Below, piece after piece: positions 35,982 to 44,575 of a stretch of 64,000 nucleotides of DNA. Below the pieces are notes generated by a model. That model ran no database searches. It saw only the letters and a program-made list of their open reading frames with translations, and had not been told where the DNA came from. The first letter of the stretch is position 1. Every line of letters begins with the position of its first letter. The position numbers and the translations under genes are program-made. Origin of the DNA: Leifsonia sp. Leaf336 (GTDB lineage Bacteria > Actinomycetota > Actinomycetes > Actinomycetales > Microbacteriaceae). Where the stretch lies: assembly GCF_001423695.1 (NCBI RefSeq), contig NZ_LMOZ01000002.1, positions 372,658 to 436,657 of the forward strand. The letters run 5' to 3'.

Positions 35982-36718
35982 CGGGCGGGAATCCGGTCGA
36001 GCAGCGCAGCGGCTGCCGGGTCGAGCACGAGCGTCAGGTCGGGGTGCCCCTGGAGGAACGACGCGGGCAGCGCCTCCGTCGGCGGTAGCTCGATCGCGGA
36101 GCGGACCGCCTCGGCCTTCGCCTCACCGGTTGCGATCAGCACGATGCTGCGCGCCCGCAGAATGGTCGCGACGCCCTGCGTGACCGCGCGCGTCGGCACG
36201 TCGTCGAGACGCTCGAAGAACCGCGAGTTCGCCCGGCGGGTGGATTCCTCCAGCCGCACGACGCGGGTGCGGGAGTCGCGCGGCGATCCCGGCTCGTTGA
36301 AGCCGATGTGCCCGTTCGCGCCGATCCCCAGGATCTGCACGTCCACGCCGCCTGCGCTCTCGATCGCCGACTCGAAGTCCGCGGCCGCGGCCTCGGGATC
36401 GGCGGCAAGACCGTCGGGCACCCGCACCGAGCCCGGCCGCAGGCCGAGCGGCGCGACCACGTCGCGGCTCACGATGGAGTGGTAGCTCTCGGGATGCTCG
36501 CGCGGCAGGCCGACGTACTCGTCGAGCGCGAAGCCGCGCACGTCCGAGAGATCGGCCCCGCCCGCGACCGCCGCCGCGAGCGCGGCGTAGAGGGGGCGCG
36601 GGCTGGAGCCCGTCGCCACCCCCAGGATCCGCCGCGCGGACGCGCGAAGCCGCTTCAGGACCTCCCGAGCCGCGGCCTCGCCGGCGTCGTCCCGTCCGGA
36701 TGCGACGATGATCCTCAC
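35975..36718 (-). CDS. nagB: Glucosamine-6-phosphate deaminase
   Basis: Converts glucosamine-6-phosphate to fructose-6-phosphate and ammonia. 247 residues: GVATGSSPRPLYAALAA binds phosphate, FALDEYVGLPREHPESYH holds the catalytic Asp and the lid, and ILGIGANGHIGFNEPGSPRDS holds the catalytic His. GTG 36718 overlaps the stop of the GH4 gene (GTGA). Last gene of the DeoR-GH4-nagB operon, which implies that the locus handles an amino-sugar-containing substrate. Confidence 0.93.
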   Translation of the reverse strand: MRIIVASGRDDAGEAAAREVLKRLRASARRILGVATGSSPRPLYAALAAAVAGGADLSDVRGFALDEYVGLPREHPESYHSIVSRDVVAPLGLRPGSVRVPDGLAADPEAAAADFESAIESAGGVDVQILGIGANGHIGFNEPGSPRDSRTRVVRLEESTRRANSRFFERLDDVPTRAVTQGVATILRARSIVLIATGEAKAEAVRSAIELPPTEALPASFLQGHPDLTLVLDPAAAALLDRIPARA

Positions 36719-38073
36719 CGCGTGAGAACCGCCGCGACCTCCGGGATGCGCTCGATGTAGCCGGCGACGAGCTGACGAGCCACCGTGACGCTGTCCACGA
36801 GCGGGTGCAGGGCGAACGCGGCGACCGCTTCCTCCCTCGATCCGGTCAAGGCTGCAGCGATGGTGTGCCGCTCGACGGCCTTCACCTGCGACATCAGACC
36901 GATCTGGTGGAGGTCGGGCTGATCGGTGGTGAGGGGGTGCACGCCGTTCGCGTCCACCAGCGTCGGGACCTCCACCACGGCGTCGTCGGGCAGACCCTGG
37001 ATGGTGCCGTTGTTGCGCACGTTGAGGATCATGGTCTGCCGCTCGTTGCGACTGATCGCGGCCATCACGCCGAGCGCCACGCCGGCATAGCCCTGGTGCG
37101 CCGGATCGGCCTCCCGCTCCTTCACGTGGGTGGGTGCGTCCTGCGTGCCTCCCTTGGCCTCCGCCATGTAGGAGGCGCTCCGCCGTTCGACGGTCGTGCG
37201 CCACAGGTCGGCGACCCCCGAGCCCGCTGACGCGGCCTTCGCGTAGAAGTCGCTCTGCGAGTCGGCGAGGAAGTCGCCGCGGGTCTTGCCCGACTCGATG
37301 ATGGTGCGCACGGCGTCGCGGTTGAAGTAGTAGTAGTAGAGGTACTCGTTGGGAACCGAGCCGAGCGAGCGGATCCAGTCGAGACCGAAGACGTGCCCCT
37401 CTTCCATGGCGCCCAGGAGGGCGTCGTCGGCGAGCAGGTCCGGCAGCACGTCGCGGCCGTTGTAGAGCACGCGCCGCATCCAGCCGAGGTGGTTGAGGCC
37501 GATGTAGTCCATCTGGACGCGCGTGTGATCGAGGCCGAGCAGGCCGGCCACGCGGCGGCCCAGGCCCGACGGGGTGTCGCAGATGCCCAGGACGCGATCG
37601 CCCAGCACCGTCTGCATCGCCTCGGTGATGATGCCGGCCGGGTTCGTGAAGTTCATCACGTAGGCGTCGGGCGCGAGCTCGGCGATGGCCTTCGCGGCCT
37701 CCACCATCACCGGGACGGTGCGGAGCGCATAGGCGAGGCCACCCGGGCCCGTGGTCTCCTGACCGAGCACGTTCAGGTCGAGCGCGACGTGCTCGTCGCA
37801 GCGCCGGCCGTCGAGCCCGCCCACGCGGAGAGCGGCGAAGACGTAGTCGCTGCCCTCGACGGCCGCACGCAGGTCGGTGGTCGGGACCAGACGCGGCGCG
37901 TCGGGGAAGCCCGCCGCGAGCTCGGTCAGGATCGCGACCATCGTCGACAGCCTGCTCTCGTCCACGTCGTAGAGCGACACCTCGTCGACGCGGGGCGTTC
38001 CCGTGTCGCGCAGCAGTGCCTGATAGACGTAGGGGGTGCGGAATCCTCCGCCACCGAGGATGCAGAGCTTCAT
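36715..38073 (-). CDS. GH4-family 6-phospho-beta-glucosidase
   Basis: 452 residues. GH4 enzymes cleave 6-phospho-glycosides by an unusual NAD+- and Mn2+-dependent oxidation-elimination. The Rossmann start KLCILGGGGFRTPYVYQALL, the metal-binding Cys in VLGICDTPSGLGRR (near 171) and the His in DYIGLNHLGWMRR (near 200) are visible, with NEYLYYYYFNRDAV further on. The CDTPSG pattern favours 6-phospho-beta-glucosidases over alpha-glucosidases or galactosidases. It overlaps DeoR and nagB by four bases each. No phosphotransferase genes are present in the window, so the phosphorylated substrate must be made another way. Confidence 0.9.
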   Translation of the reverse strand: MKLCILGGGGFRTPYVYQALLRDTGTPRVDEVSLYDVDESRLSTMVAILTELAAGFPDAPRLVPTTDLRAAVEGSDYVFAALRVGGLDGRRCDEHVALDLNVLGQETTGPGGLAYALRTVPVMVEAAKAIAELAPDAYVMNFTNPAGIITEAMQTVLGDRVLGICDTPSGLGRRVAGLLGLDHTRVQMDYIGLNHLGWMRRVLYNGRDVLPDLLADDALLGAMEEGHVFGLDWIRSLGSVPNEYLYYYYFNRDAVRTIIESGKTRGDFLADSQSDFYAKAASAGSGVADLWRTTVERRSASYMAEAKGGTQDAPTHVKEREADPAHQGYAGVALGVMAAISRNERQTMILNVRNNGTIQGLPDDAVVEVPTLVDANGVHPLTTDQPDLHQIGLMSQVKAVERHTIAAALTGSREEAVAAFALHPLVDSVTVARQLVAGYIERIPEVAAVLTR

Positions 38074-38846
38074 ACGACCGTGACCTCTCCGCCGGCATTC
38101 CGGCACAGTGCGAGTGTTTCGTCGGGTGCGCCGGTCGTGGTGATCAGCGCGTCGACGTCGGTGAGGGAGCAGAGCCGGAGGGCGCCTGTCCCGGGGAATT
38201 TGGCCTCGGACGCCAACAGGACGACTCTGTCCGATGCGGCGATCATGGACTGCTTGATCGGTGCCTCCACCGCCATGTTGTCGACGACGTGGCCGTTCGC
38301 GCGCACGCCCGTGCAGGTGAGGAACACCAGGTCGGCGCTGATCTGGGTGAGGGCGAGCTCGGCCAGCGAGCCGACCAGGGTGCGGTAGTTGCGTCGTACG
38401 ACGCCGCCGAGCATCACCAGCCGCACCGACTCGTCGTCGCGCAGCTCGTCGAACACGGCCAGGCTGGAGGTGACGACCGTGATGTCGCGCCCGCGCAGCC
38501 GCTGGGCCACCAGGGGAGTCGTGGTGCCGATATCGAGGATGATCACGCTGCCGTCGGTCACCATCGCGGCGGCCGCATCGGCGATCCGCGACTTGAGGTC
38601 GACATCGCGCTGGTCGTCGAAGGTGCCCTCGTGGAGCGTGGCACCGTGGTCCTCGACGGTCGCGCCCGGCTTGAGCACCGCACCGCCGTAGGTGCGGGTG
38701 AGCTCTCCGTTGCGGTCGAGGAGCTCGAGATCGCGCCGGATCGTGGACTCGCTGACGGCGAGGGCCTCGGCGAGTTCGCGCACGGAAGCCGCGCCGTCGG
38801 CCTGGAGCGCACTGATGATGCGGTTCTGCCGCTCGCGGAGGATCAT
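38070..38846 (-). CDS. DeoR/GlpR-family transcriptional regulator
   Basis: 258 residues. An N-terminal DeoR-type helix-turn-helix (about 6-57: RQNRIISALQADGAASVREL, ESTIRRDLELLDRNGELTRT with the YGGAV turn) precedes a sugar-phosphate-binding DeoRC domain (about 78-235: AAAMVTDGSVIILDIGTTT, VVTSSLAVFDEL). Such regulators usually repress sugar genes until a phosphorylated intermediate binds. It is divergent from the PfkB-ABC operon across an intergenic region holding repeated GCAAAC boxes, which it probably binds. Confidence 0.92.
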   Translation of the reverse strand: MILRERQNRIISALQADGAASVRELAEALAVSESTIRRDLELLDRNGELTRTYGGAVLKPGATVEDHGATLHEGTFDDQRDVDLKSRIADAAAAMVTDGSVIILDIGTTTPLVAQRLRGRDITVVTSSLAVFDELRDDESVRLVMLGGVVRRNYRTLVGSLAELALTQISADLVFLTCTGVRANGHVVDNMAVEAPIKQSMIAASDRVVLLASEAKFPGTGALRLCSLTDVDALITTTGAPDETLALCRNAGGEVTVV

Positions 38847-38869
38847 GTCGACACTCTACTCGTACTTGA

Positions 38870-39009
38870 GCAAACTCTTGCAAACGCATTCACGCAAACA
38901 TTCGAGTCGCGCAAACTTAACAAAAATGCGTCACGCGGGTAATGTGATCGAAACACTGGATGCGCAAGCTTGCTGGATATCGACGGCTCCGACCCGAAGT
39001 CACGCAAAC
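38870..39009. promoter_or_regulatory. Cluster of five GCAAAC repeats, probable DeoR operators
   Basis: GCAAAC occurs at 38870-38875, 38880-38885, 38894-38899, 38911-38916 and 39004-39009, all in the same orientation, three of them as CGCAAAC. Four lie within 47 bases at spacings of 10, 14 and 17; the fifth is 93 bases on, near the PfkB gene. Direct repeats of this length in a divergent region beside a DeoR gene are typical operator arrays. Confidence 0.6.
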
Positions 39010-39048
39010 TCGAGCATCGCCACGGATCCGCGACGAAGAGGAGAGCCC

Positions 39049-40017
39049 GTGACCGTACGACCGCTGCACGAAGGAGCCGAGCTCCTGTTCGCCGGCGAGA
39101 TCTTCTGCGACGTCGTCTTCGCCGGCGTCGAGGCGCCGGAAGTGGGCGCCGAGGTGTACGCGGAGGCCTTCACCATCACCGCCGGGGGAGTGGCGAACCG
39201 CGCGGTGGCCGCGGCGCGAGCCGGCGCCACGACCATGGTGCTCTCGCGGCTCGGCGACGACCCGCTGGGCGAGTACGTCCACGCCCTACTCGATGGGGAG
39301 CCCGGGCTCGACACACGCCTCCTCGAGCGGGTGCGCGGGCACCAGAGCCCGGTGACGGTGTCGCTCACCACGGCCGACGACCGCAGCTTCATCACCTACC
39401 AGGAGCGGCTCGGCCAGCTGCACGTTCCCGACGAACTCGGCCCCGTGCACGCCACCCACGTCGGCGTGGCTCACGAGCTCCCCGAGTGGGTGGGCCCGCT
39501 GCGGTCCCGCGGCACCACGGTGGTCGGCGGGGTCGGCTGGGACCACACCGGCGACTGGTCGCCCGACGTGCTCGACCGGCTCGCCGAGGTCGACGTCTTC
39601 GTGCCGAACGACGCCGAGGCGATGCGCTACACCCGAACGGATGACGCGGTGGCGGCCGCCAAAGCCCTCGCCGAGAAGGTGCCGCTCGCCGTCGTCACGC
39701 GCGGGCCGCGCGGTGTCGTCGCGGTCGACTCCGCCACCGGACAGGTCGTGGAGGTGGAGACGCCTCCGGTCGCAGTGGTCGATCCCACCGGCGCCGGCGA
39801 TGTCTTCGTCGCGACCTTCATGGCCTCCGGCCTGCGCGACTGGGACCTCCGCACGCGCCTCCGTTTCGCCGCGCTCAGCGCGACCCTCTCGGTCACGGGG
39901 CTGGGAGGCGCGGCGAGCGCGCCCCGACCCGCCGACCTCCGCGGCTTCGTCGAACGGCACAGACCCGAGGGGGACTGGTCGTTCCTGGACGCGGAACCCG
40001 AGCCGGCCGCCTCCTGA
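39049..40017 (+). CDS. PfkB-family sugar kinase
   Basis: 322 residues, ribokinase fold. Near the start LLFAGEIFCDVVFAGVEAPE and TITAGGVANRAVAAARAGA bind sugar; the C-terminal signature DPTGAGDVFVATFMASGL contains the catalytic Asp and anion hole. The GTG start has AAGAGGAG upstream. It opens the plus-strand operon ahead of the sugar-binding protein and permeases, so it most likely phosphorylates the imported sugar, producing either a substrate of the GH4 enzyme or a downstream monosaccharide phosphate. Confidence 0.9.
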   Translation: MTVRPLHEGAELLFAGEIFCDVVFAGVEAPEVGAEVYAEAFTITAGGVANRAVAAARAGATTMVLSRLGDDPLGEYVHALLDGEPGLDTRLLERVRGHQSPVTVSLTTADDRSFITYQERLGQLHVPDELGPVHATHVGVAHELPEWVGPLRSRGTTVVGGVGWDHTGDWSPDVLDRLAEVDVFVPNDAEAMRYTRTDDAVAAAKALAEKVPLAVVTRGPRGVVAVDSATGQVVEVETPPVAVVDPTGAGDVFVATFMASGLRDWDLRTRLRFAALSATLSVTGLGGAASAPRPADLRGFVERHRPEGDWSFLDAEPEPAAS

Positions 40018-40094
40018 GCGCGAAGCACCACCCCGACCCAACCCCTGTCACACCCACGCACTGGACACCTGTTCACCGACCGAACGGACACACC

Positions 40095-41453
40095 ATGAGA
40101 CACACCAGGAAAGCAGCACTCATCGCCGGGGCACTCGCCGCCGTCGCGCTCACCCTCACAGCCTGCGCGCCGGGAGGCTCCGCGCCGGCCGCCAGCCAGA
40201 GCCTCGGCCCGGTCTCGAAGAGCGTCGGCTCGGGCAAGATCACGCTGACGGTCTGGGACCAGAACACCGACGGCGGCATCGACCAGGCCCAGAAGGAGCT
40301 CAACGCCGCCTTCGAGAAGAAGTACCCCAACGTCACCATCAAGCGCGTGTCCCGGTCGTTCTCCGACCTCAAGACCACGCTGAAGCTCGCCCTCTCCGGC
40401 GACAACCCGCCCGACGTCGTGCAGGCCAACCAGGGCTACCCCGACATGGGCGCGTTCGTGAAGGCCGGCCTGCTTCGTCCGATCAACGACTACGCCGACC
40501 TCTACAAGTGGAACGACTATTACCCGTCGAGCCTGCTCAAGCTGAACTCGTTCTCGTCCGACGGCAAGACGTGGCAGGGCGACAAGCTCTTCGGAGTCTC
40601 GCAGACCGGCGAGCTCGTCGGCCTCTACTACAACCGCGCTGTGCTGCAGAAGGCAGGAATCGACGCGCCCCCGAAGACGCTGCAGGAGCTCACCGACGAC
40701 ATGGCGAAGGTCAAGGCGGCGGGCGCGCTGCCGCTCAGCTACGGCGATGTCGAGAAGAGCCCGGGCATCCACCTCTACGGGCTCGCACTCTCGGCGCTCG
40801 CCGGCACGAAGGTCAACGACCTCGTCAGCGGCGCGAGCGGCTCGTGGACCGGGTCCGACGAGGTGCAGGCGGCGACCGTCGTTCAGGGCTGGCAGAAGTC
40901 CGGCTACATCACGCCCGGCGCCAACGGCGTCTCGCGCGACGCCGCGGTCGACGCGTTCGGCAAGGGCGGTGCGGCGTTCCTCATCACCGGCACCTGGTAC
41001 CTCGCGACCCTCGCGGACGCGGCGTCCTCCAAGGACATCGGGTTCACCGCGCTCACGCCGGACGGCTCCAGCACCCCGGTCACCATGGGCGGCGAGGGCC
41101 TGGCCTGGGCGATGACCTCCAAGACGAAGCACGCCGACGCGGCTGCCGCGTACATCGACTTCATCACGGACAAGAACGCGTCCGAGGTGCTGGTCAAGAC
41201 GGGCAACCTGCCGACCGTGGTGCCGAGCGGCTCCATCCCCGCCGAAGGCACCGTGGCGGGCGACATCACGCGGGACTACATGACGATCTCGAAGAGCAAC
41301 GGCATCACGCCCTACCTCGACTACGCGACGCCGACGTTCTACGACACCATCACCGCCGCAGCGCAGGACCTCATCGCGCTGAAGGCCACGCCGCAGCAGT
41401 TCGGGCAGACCCTGCAGGACGACTACGCGAAGTTCACGAAGAGCAACGGATGA
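40095..41453 (+). CDS. Sugar ABC transporter substrate-binding lipoprotein
   Basis: 452 residues, CUT1-type extracellular binding protein. Signal peptide with lipobox LTAC, lipidated Cys24. Typical blocks: ITLTVWDQNTDGGIDQAQKE, KLALSGDNPPDVVQANQGYP, GLYYNRAVLQKAGI and KGGAAFLITGTWYLATL. It captures a sugar, probably an oligosaccharide, for the two permeases that follow. The stop overlaps the first permease by ATGA. It belongs to the operon controlled by the GCAAAC repeats. Confidence 0.93.
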   Translation: MRHTRKAALIAGALAAVALTLTACAPGGSAPAASQSLGPVSKSVGSGKITLTVWDQNTDGGIDQAQKELNAAFEKKYPNVTIKRVSRSFSDLKTTLKLALSGDNPPDVVQANQGYPDMGAFVKAGLLRPINDYADLYKWNDYYPSSLLKLNSFSSDGKTWQGDKLFGVSQTGELVGLYYNRAVLQKAGIDAPPKTLQELTDDMAKVKAAGALPLSYGDVEKSPGIHLYGLALSALAGTKVNDLVSGASGSWTGSDEVQAATVVQGWQKSGYITPGANGVSRDAAVDAFGKGGAAFLITGTWYLATLADAASSKDIGFTALTPDGSSTPVTMGGEGLAWAMTSKTKHADAAAAYIDFITDKNASEVLVKTGNLPTVVPSGSIPAEGTVAGDITRDYMTISKSNGITPYLDYATPTFYDTITAAAQDLIALKATPQQFGQTLQDDYAKFTKSNG

Positions 41454-42397
41454 CGATGACCGCGCGCAGCAGCGAGACGGTGACGACCGCCCGGACGGCC
41501 GGGGCCCAGCGCCCCGCCCGTCCGGGCCGCCGGCGCCGGAGCAAGGTCGCGTACCTGTACGTGCTTCCGGCCTTCGTCGTCTTCGCCGTCTTCCTGGGCT
41601 GGCCGTTCCTGCAGACGATCCAGTACTCGTTCTACAACTGGGACGGGCTGTCGCCCGCGACCTGGGCCGGCTTCGAGAACTACCTGTCGGTGTTCGTCGA
41701 CCCGGAGCTGCGCGGCGCCTTCGCGCACGCACTGGTGCTGATGGTGTTCTACGCCGTCGTGCCGATTCTGCTGGCGCTGTTCCTCACGGCGCTCATCTCG
41801 CGGGCCAACGCCCTCCGCGGGATGGGCGCCTACCGCACGATCCTGTTCCTCCCGCAGGTCATCGCATCGGTCGTCGTCGCGACCATCTGGGTGTCCATCT
41901 ACTCGCAGGACGGCCTCCTGAACGAGACGCTGCGGCTGCTCGGTCTGGGCGACCTGGCGCGCGTGTGGCTCGGCGACTACAGCTTCGCGCTGCCCGCGAT
42001 CGGCTTCGTCGGCGCCTGGCTCAACATCGGGCTGTGCCTGGTGCTGTTCCTCTCGGGCGTCGGCAACATCCAGCCGGAGCTGTTCGAGGCCGCCCGACTC
42101 GACGGCGCGGGCGCAGCCCGAGAGTTCTTCGCCATCACCCTCCCGGCTCTGCGCGGCCAGATCGCCGTGGCGCTGACCCTGACCGTGGTATCGGCGCTCA
42201 AGACCTTCGACCTCGTCTACGTGACCACGGGGGGAGGCCCCGGCACCTCCACCACCGTGCCGGCGTTCGAGGCCTACAACCGCGCCTTCAACACGGGACA
42301 GGTCGGGTCGGCAGCGGCGGTCGCCGTCGCCCTCACAGCCGTGATCATGGTCGTCACCGCACTGATCAGCCGCATCCAGCCGAAGGACGTGCAATGA
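41450..42397 (+). CDS. CUT1 sugar ABC permease, MalF type
   Basis: 315 residues, six transmembrane segments after a basic 35-residue N-terminus (RPARPGRRRRSKVAYLYVLP). The EAA loop that contacts the ATPase is visible as ELFEAARLDGAGAAREFFAITLP. Forms a heterodimer with the next permease. ATG overlaps the binding-protein stop. No ABC ATPase gene is present in the locus; in actinobacteria a shared MsiK-type ATPase encoded elsewhere commonly energises such importers. Confidence 0.93.
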   Translation: MTMTARSSETVTTARTAGAQRPARPGRRRRSKVAYLYVLPAFVVFAVFLGWPFLQTIQYSFYNWDGLSPATWAGFENYLSVFVDPELRGAFAHALVLMVFYAVVPILLALFLTALISRANALRGMGAYRTILFLPQVIASVVVATIWVSIYSQDGLLNETLRLLGLGDLARVWLGDYSFALPAIGFVGAWLNIGLCLVLFLSGVGNIQPELFEAARLDGAGAAREFFAITLPALRGQIAVALTLTVVSALKTFDLVYVTTGGGPGTSTTVPAFEAYNRAFNTGQVGSAAAVAVALTAVIMVVTALISRIQPKDVQ

Positions 42398-43218
42398 GAC
42401 TCACCGCGCGCGAGAAGGTCGTCGACTACGTCGTCCTGTCGCTGTTCGCCCTGTTCGCGATCGTTCCGCTGGTCGGCGTGCTCTTCTCAGCGGTGACGCC
42501 GTCGAGCCAGAACAGCGGAGGCTTCTCGCTCCCCGCGAAGATCGACCTCGGCAATTTCGGCACGGCGTGGTCGGAGGGACACTTCGCCGGCTACATGACG
42601 TCGAGCCTGATCGTCACCCTCGGAGTCGTCGTGCTGACCACGGTGCTCGCCGTCTTGGCCGGTTTCGCGTTCGCCCGCCTCGACTTCTTCGGCTCGGGGA
42701 TCCTGTTCTTCGTCATGCTCGCCGGGCTGATGCTGCCCGCGGAGGCCTTCATCATCCCGCTGTACTTCAACCTGCGTAGCGTGGGCCTCACCGACACCTA
42801 CCAGAGCCTGATCCTGCCCCAGACGGCGCAGTCGTTGGCGTTCGCGATCTTCTGGATGCGCAACCAGTTCCGCTCCTTCCCCGGCGAGATCATCGAAGCC
42901 GCCCGCATCGACGGCGCCCGCGACCTCCGCGTGCTCTGGCAGGTGATCGTGCCGCCCTCGATCGCGCCGATCATGACCATGTGCGTGCTGGTGGCGATGT
43001 GGACCTGGAACGAGTTCCTGATGCCGCTCGTCCTCATCACGAGCGAAGACCGCCGCACAGCGCCCCTCGGCCTGGCGTTCTTCAAAGGCGAGCACCTGAC
43101 CGACTACTCCCTGCTGAGCGCGGCAGGCATCATCGTCGCACTTCCGATCGTGGTGCTCTACTTCTTCCTGCAGAAGCGGTTCATCTCGGGGATGCTCGGG
43201 GGGATTTCGGCGAAGTAG
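42394..43218 (+). CDS. CUT1 sugar ABC permease, MalG type
   Basis: 274 residues, six transmembrane segments (first: VDYVVLSLFALFAIVPLVGV). EAA loop EIIEAARIDGARDLRVLWQVIVP near residue 165 and the C-terminal QKRFISGMLGGISAK ending typical of MalG-like subunits. Coupled to the MalF-type permease by ATGA. Last gene of the operon; a 27-pair perfect terminator follows at 43377. Confidence 0.93.
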   Translation: MRLTAREKVVDYVVLSLFALFAIVPLVGVLFSAVTPSSQNSGGFSLPAKIDLGNFGTAWSEGHFAGYMTSSLIVTLGVVVLTTVLAVLAGFAFARLDFFGSGILFFVMLAGLMLPAEAFIIPLYFNLRSVGLTDTYQSLILPQTAQSLAFAIFWMRNQFRSFPGEIIEAARIDGARDLRVLWQVIVPPSIAPIMTMCVLVAMWTWNEFLMPLVLITSEDRRTAPLGLAFFKGEHLTDYSLLSAAGIIVALPIVVLYFFLQKRFISGMLGGISAK

Positions 43219-43376
43219 GGGAGGTGGCCCAGGCTTCCCCGAGGACGCACCTCCGCGGGCATGTCGCGTGCGTCGGGGTGCGCCCTGCGCGCTCCCCCAG
43301 ACGCCGCTCCTCGCTTCGCTCGGGGCGGCGCCCGGGGCCCCTCGCGGCAGGGGCCCGGTAGTCGCCAGCGAGCGAG

Positions 43377-43433
43377 AAAAGAATGAAGGAGGGTCCGGCT
43401 CGCTGAGCGAGCCGGACCCTCCTTCATTCTTTT
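43377..43433. terminator. Perfect 27-pair bidirectional terminator
   Basis: The arms 43377-43403 and 43407-43433 are fully complementary with a TGA loop. The left end is AAAAGAATGAAGG and the right end CCTTCATTCTTTT, so either strand transcript ends in a GC-rich stem with a short U-run. It stops the ABC operon from the left and the minus-strand tRNA-Pro transcript from the right. Confidence 0.92.
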
Positions 43434-43439
43434 ATTGCG

Positions 43440-43513
<74 letters not shown>

Positions 43514-43591
43514 ATGGCCCGAAGGCCTCATCTAGGATACACGAGCGCGAGGGGTGCGAATGACCACTCGCTGCTCCGACTGCGACGCGGA

Positions 43592-44575
43592 CTACTCGGA
43601 CGCCGTCAGCGTCAGCAGGGTCGCCTCCGGCCGGCACGCGAACCGCACCGGCGCGTAGATCGACGTTCCGAGACCGGCCGAGACGTTCAGGTAGGCCGCT
43701 CGGAACGCGTGCCGCCAGATGCTCAGGCCCTTGACCTGCTGACGGGGGATGTCGCAGTTGGTGACCAGCGCGCCGAATCCCGGGACGCAGACCTGGCCAC
43801 CGTGCGTGTGACCGGCGAAGATCATCGAGGCGCCGTACGTGACGAAGGCGTCGAGCACCCGGCGGTACGGTGCGTGCACGACGCCCAGCGTGACCGTCGG
43901 ACGCTCGCTGCGCGGCTCGTCGGCCGGCCACATCGCGTCGTCGGAGTACGGGTCGTCTTCGCGCAGCTCATCCAGTGCGCCGGGGATGGCCTCCACACGG
44001 TCGGCTTGGATGTGCGGGTCGTTCACGCCGAAGAACTCGAGGTGCGTGCCGTTGATGTCGAGGGCACCGGCGGCGTTGTTGAGGTTCAGCCAGCCGAGGC
44101 TGTCGAAGTAGGCGGTGAGCGCCTTGTCGTCGAGGCGCGGAGCCGTCGTCGAGTGGCGCTTCGACGGGCCGCGGAAGTACTTGAGCGGGTTCTTCAGCTG
44201 CGGACCGTAGTAGTCGTTCGATCCGTGCACGAACACCCCGGGAACGCCGCGGAAGGCGTCGAAGGCGGCGCGGATGCCCTCCAAGCCGTTCTCGTGGCTG
44301 AGATTGTCGCCGGTGTCGACGATCAGGTCGGGCTGGAACCGGGCGAGCTCCCGCACCCACTGCTGCTTGTCGCGCTGCCACGGTGCCATGTGCAGATCGG
44401 ACAGGTGCAGCACCCGGATCGGAGCGGCTCCTGCCGGGAGCACCGGCACACTCACCTCGCGCAGCGTGAACGCGCGCCGCTCGACCAGCGAGCCGTACGC
44501 GAATGCGGCCGCGCCCGCGCCGGCGAGCACCGCGAGCGCGGCGCCCACCGGACGGAAGCCCGAGGAGCGCGCCAC
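43592..44575 (-). CDS. Membrane-anchored metallophosphoesterase
   Basis: 327 residues. An N-terminal signal-anchor (about 8-30) is followed by a calcineurin-like domain: HLSDLHMAPWQRDKQ (metal Asp and His), LIVDTGDNLSHENG (bridging Asp), VHGSNDYYGP (where many relatives have GNHD, here GSND) and FAGHTHGGQVCVPGFG (metal His-x-His). The family hydrolyses phosphodiesters or phosphomonoesters, often lipid- or nucleotide-linked, at the outer membrane face. The GTG start overlaps the PBP stop by one base (TAGTG); the PBP-phosphoesterase pair is common in actinobacteria. Confidence 0.9.
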   Translation of the reverse strand: MARSSGFRPVGAALAVLAGAGAAAFAYGSLVERRAFTLREVSVPVLPAGAAPIRVLHLSDLHMAPWQRDKQQWVRELARFQPDLIVDTGDNLSHENGLEGIRAAFDAFRGVPGVFVHGSNDYYGPQLKNPLKYFRGPSKRHSTTAPRLDDKALTAYFDSLGWLNLNNAAGALDINGTHLEFFGVNDPHIQADRVEAIPGALDELREDDPYSDDAMWPADEPRSERPTVTLGVVHAPYRRVLDAFVTYGASMIFAGHTHGGQVCVPGFGALVTNCDIPRQQVKGLSIWRHAFRAAYLNVSAGLGTSIYAPVRFACRPEATLLTLTASE

